Shown here in pieces: positions 12,189 to 14,383 of a stretch of 14,383 nt of DNA (the first letter of the stretch is position 1; each line of letters begins with the position of its first letter). The stretch spans positions 1-14,383 of the forward strand of contig CAZWFN010000153.1 of NCBI GenBank assembly GCA_964633205.1, written 5' to 3'. The notes under the pieces were generated by a model. The model was given only the letters and a program-made list of their open reading frames with translations, ran no database searches and was not told where the DNA came from. The translations under genes were made by a program, and so were the position numbers. This DNA comes from CAYVQE01 sp964633205 (lineage in GTDB: Bacteria > Myxococcota > B64-G9).

Positions 12189-13679
12189 ATGAGCGCGACA
12201 TGCGGGTCGGGCAGGGGAGCGGTCTGTCCGCGAGAGGCCGGCCAGCGGGTGGCCCTGCCGCCGCCCGGGTGGCTGGGCGAGCTCGAAGACGACGAGAGCG
12301 GGGGCGCGGCCGAGCGCTCGCTCGAGGTGCGCCAGCTGTGGGGCGGCGACAGCGTGCTCGACGTCAAGGTCTTTCGGCCCGACCACGGGCCGGTGCGCCT
12401 GGGCGAGGGCGGCCGGGCCGACTTCCGCATGCCGGCGGAGTCGCTGCCGGCCGACGACTTCGCCATTGCCCGCCTGGAGGCGGGCCGGGTGCTGCTGTCG
12501 CTGCCGCCCGGGGCCAGCGGTGAGCTGCGCCATGGCGACGGCCGGGTGGTGGCGCTGGCCGAGCTGCTGCGCTCCGCGGCCGCCGGCCGGGAGGGCGCGG
12601 GGGCTGGCTGTGGCCTGCTGCCGCTGGAGCCGGGGGCCGCCGCCACCATCGCCTTCGGCGACGTGGCCTTCCGCCTGCGCAGGGTCAGCCGGCCGGCTGG
12701 CTACCTGTCGCGCTTGAGCGAGAAGCTCGACTTCGCCTTTCTCAACGTCATGCTGCTGGTCTTGTTCGCCGGCGCCGCCCTGGTGGCCACCTTCCACCTG
12801 CGGCCCGCGTCGGTCGACAGCGCCGCCGGCGAGCTGCACCGGGTGCCCGACCGCTTCGTGCAGTTCATCCTCACCCGGCCCGAGCCCGAGCCACGGGATC
12901 TGCGCATTTTGGCCAGGCTGGAAGCGGACATCGCCGCCGGCAAGGCGCGCTCTGCTCCGCGCCCCCGGGACGAGCAGGGGGCGATGGGCCGGCGGGGCGA
13001 GCCGGACAGGGGCGAGCGCTCGGCGCAGCGGGCCGGCGGGCGCGACGACCAGGCGGCGGTCGAACGCACGGCCCTGCTGCGCGCGCTCGGCCCCGGCGGC
13101 CCGCCGGGCCTGGCCGCGGTGACCGGCGGCGAGGGCCTGGGCGATGCGCTCGAAGGGGCCATCGGCGAGCTGGACGGCCCCCGGGTGGGCAGCAGCGATG
13201 GTTTCATCGGCCTGGGGCCGAAGGGCAGCGGCCCCGGTGGCGGCGGCGCCAGCGACAGCATCGGGACCGGCCCGCTGCGCACCCGCGGCCGCGCCGGCGG
13301 CAGACCCGGCTACGGCCCGGCGGGGCCGCAGGCCCGCCAGCGCGGCGAGCGCGGCATCGATATCGCGGTCGGCCGGCCCATCGTGGTGGGCAGCCTGTCG
13401 ATGGACATCATCCGCCGGGTGATCCACGGCCACCGCGATCAGATCCGCTACTGCTACGCCAGGGAGCTGACCCGCCACCCGGACCTCAGCGGCAAGCTGA
13501 CGGTGAAGTTCACCATCAGCACCGCGGGCTACGTGCAGCAGGCGGCGGTCTCGGCCAACGCCCTGCACCACGCCGCGGTGGAGCGCTGCATCCTGCAGAA
13601 GGTGCGCAGCTGGAAGTTCCCCGAACCCCGAGGCGGCATCGTCATCGTCAACTACCCCTTCATCCTCAGACCCCGCTGA
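12189..13679 (+). CDS. AgmX/PglI C-terminal domain (TonB-like) membrane protein
   Basis: This 496-aa protein is probably an inner-membrane protein reaching into the periplasm. The start at 12189 is 4 nt after GAGGTGA (12178-12184); an ATG at 12138 lacks such a site. Residues ~45-165 form an N-terminal beta-rich domain (LEVRQLWGGDSVLDVKVF...VRLGEGGRADFRMP), reminiscent of the FHA-like fronts of related myxobacterial proteins. A single membrane helix lies at ~183-203. A long Gly/Arg/Pro-rich linker covers ~205-395. Residues ~406-495 match the AgmX/PglI C-terminal domain: IRYCYARELTRHPDLSGK, VKFTISTAGYVQQAAV, VERCILQKVRSWKFP, with its paired cysteines. The domain is TonB-like in layout and is named for Myxococcus motility-related proteins, but many paralogues exist, so a motility role here is not implied. 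It is divergent from the OmpA operon. Confidence 0.9.
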   Translation: MSATCGSGRGAVCPREAGQRVALPPPGWLGELEDDESGGAAERSLEVRQLWGGDSVLDVKVFRPDHGPVRLGEGGRADFRMPAESLPADDFAIARLEAGRVLLSLPPGASGELRHGDGRVVALAELLRSAAAGREGAGAGCGLLPLEPGAAATIAFGDVAFRLRRVSRPAGYLSRLSEKLDFAFLNVMLLVLFAGAALVATFHLRPASVDSAAGELHRVPDRFVQFILTRPEPEPRDLRILARLEADIAAGKARSAPRPRDEQGAMGRRGEPDRGERSAQRAGGRDDQAAVERTALLRALGPGGPPGLAAVTGGEGLGDALEGAIGELDGPRVGSSDGFIGLGPKGSGPGGGGASDSIGTGPLRTRGRAGGRPGYGPAGPQARQRGERGIDIAVGRPIVVGSLSMDIIRRVIHGHRDQIRYCYARELTRHPDLSGKLTVKFTISTAGYVQQAAVSANALHHAAVERCILQKVRSWKFPEPRGGIVIVNYPFILRPR

Positions 13680-13739
13680 TGCCGGCGCTCGTGGATCGCC
13701 GCGAGGCGCAATTGATGGCTTGTCCGCGTCAGGTCCGAT

Positions 13740-14270
13740 TCACAGGGCGTACGTGTTGATCTTCACCATGACCCCCGACTCGTGCAACAGCCTCACCCCG
13801 CCGCCGGGGAAAAAGAAGTGCAGCCGGTAGTACGGCTCGAAGTAGAGCGTGGAAAACGGGGCGGTGCCTTCCGGCAGGTGTAGGCCGGGAAGAGGCAAGC
13901 CGAAGAACAGGTGCGCCACCGGGCCTTGCCTGCTACCGAAGAGATACCCGGCTCCGGCCCCGATGTTGACGTAGTGCCAGATGCTCAGCTCCAGCTGGGG
14001 CCCGTACAGGCTGCCGCCGCCGTCCCCAGCGAACTTGAAATCCAGGGCGGCGGTAAAAAAGTCGTAGGTGTACGAGCCCTCCAGGGTCAGCATGAACCCG
14101 TGGCCGTCGCCGTGCAGGTAAGCCGCGGACGGCCCCAGTCCGAAGTCATGCTCCGGCATCTCCACGTGCGGCTGCTGCGCCAGCGCCGGGCGTGGCGCGG
14201 CGCACGCCAGCACCACGCTCAAGGCGGCCGGCAGGGCCCATGATTGGATGACGGGCGATGGCAGCGGCAT
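13740..14270 (-). CDS. Secreted beta-rich protein, probable small outer-membrane barrel
   Basis: This 176-aa protein is of unknown function. A signal peptide with ALA before QQ (residues 29-33) predicts cleavage near 31. The mature part is rich in Gly and alternating aromatic/hydrophobic residues (FMLTLEGSYTYDFFTAALDFKF, split by turns such as AGDGGGS; IWHYVNIGAGAGYLFGS; LYFEPYYRLHFFFPGGG), as in outer-membrane beta-barrel proteins. About eight strands could fit, similar in size to OmpW/OmpX-like barrels, but I see no diagnostic motif. It does not end in the usual phenylalanine. The start at 14270 follows GGAGG (plus-strand CCTCC 14278-14282) by 7 nt. Its upstream region is AT-rich and contains the short tandem repeats described separately. 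Confidence 0.75.
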   Translation of the reverse strand: MPLPSPVIQSWALPAALSVVLACAAPRPALAQQPHVEMPEHDFGLGPSAAYLHGDGHGFMLTLEGSYTYDFFTAALDFKFAGDGGGSLYGPQLELSIWHYVNIGAGAGYLFGSRQGPVAHLFFGLPLPGLHLPEGTAPFSTLYFEPYYRLHFFFPGGGVRLLHESGVMVKINTYAL

Positions 14271-14324
14271 GCAAGGTCCTCCCCGTCCAGTGTGCCAATA
14301 TTCTTAAAAAAAGCTGTTTTTGTA

Positions 14325-14375
14325 TAGAAAAGGGTGTAGAAAAGGGTGTCAGTGTAGAAAAGGGTGTCAGACACC
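14325..14375. repeat. Short tandem repeats with terminal palindrome
   Basis: TAGAAAAGGGTGT occurs at 14325-14337, 14337-14349 and 14355-14367, so spacings are 12 and 18 bp. The last copy runs into GGTGTCAGACACC (14363-14375), a perfect 6-1-6 palindrome. Just upstream, 14301-14330 is very AT-rich for this genome. The GGTGTC-type palindrome resembles motifs I associate with repeats near IS200-like (REP-associated) transposases, but none is visible before the window ends. Alternatively these are regulator sites for the minus-strand gene that starts at 14270. Confidence 0.7.
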
Positions 14376-14383
14376 GGCACTTG

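Noticed and set aside
11844..13571. Long minus-strand frame opposite the AgmX/PglI-type gene
   Set aside because: The plus-strand protein has a recognised C-terminal domain and membrane helix. The antisense frame has no features and runs into the divergent promoter region and the coiled-coil gene.

Overview
The window is very GC-rich with almost all codons ending in G or C. It carries several secreted or lipid-anchored proteins of a kind typical of Myxococcota and related former Deltaproteobacteria. These include cysteine-rich lipoproteins with 'CGNGRVEIGEICDGDC'-type modules, an AgmX/PglI C-terminal-domain protein, and an OmpA-type lipoprotein with a DUF4398-like front end. I read it as chromosomal sequence from a Gram-negative, myxobacterium-like bacterium; that assignment is inference. 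No rRNA, tRNA, CRISPR array, prophage or intact transposase was seen.

Layout. Positions 14-161 hold a 148-bp element made of nested GC hairpins. Then come a pectate-lyase-like lipoprotein (339-3068), a NYN/OST-HTH putative RNase (3154-4011), an EGF-type lipoprotein (4177-4857), and an orphan MNT nucleotidyltransferase (4967-5332), whose expected HEPN partner is reduced to a 22-codon stub. An AT-richer patch precedes a MerR-family regulator (5510-6289). The regulator is followed on the same strand by an alpha/beta-hydrolase lipoprotein carrying four 132-bp tandem repeats (6355-7893). A doubtful small cysteine-rich peptide lies on the minus strand (7988-8179). A membrane-bound GGDEF protein (8185-8973) converges on an NADPH-type extended SDR reductase (9907-8978, minus).

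A structured 409-bp intergenic region (9908-10316) follows. Next is a minus-strand operon of a periplasmic coiled-coil protein and a DUF4398-OmpA lipoprotein (11967-10317), driven by a good sigma-70-like promoter. It is divergent from an AgmX/PglI-type membrane protein (12189-13679). The window ends with a small secreted, beta-rich, probable outer-membrane protein (14270-13740, minus). Its upstream region contains three copies of a TAGAAAAGGGTGT repeat and a 13-bp palindrome.

How it fits together. Most genes appear to be single transcription units, often with a recognisable promoter and Shine-Dalgarno site. The clearest functional grouping is the envelope cluster at 10317-13679: a peptidoglycan-binding lipoprotein, a periplasmic coiled-coil protein and a TonB-like envelope-spanning protein. 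The rest are exported enzymes and regulators with no obvious shared pathway. No complete novel multi-gene system is evident. The most notable points are the orphan MNT with a predicted leaderless mRNA, the pectate-lyase protein with a flagellin-IN-like tail, the drifting cysteine repeats, and the hairpin-rich non-coding segments.
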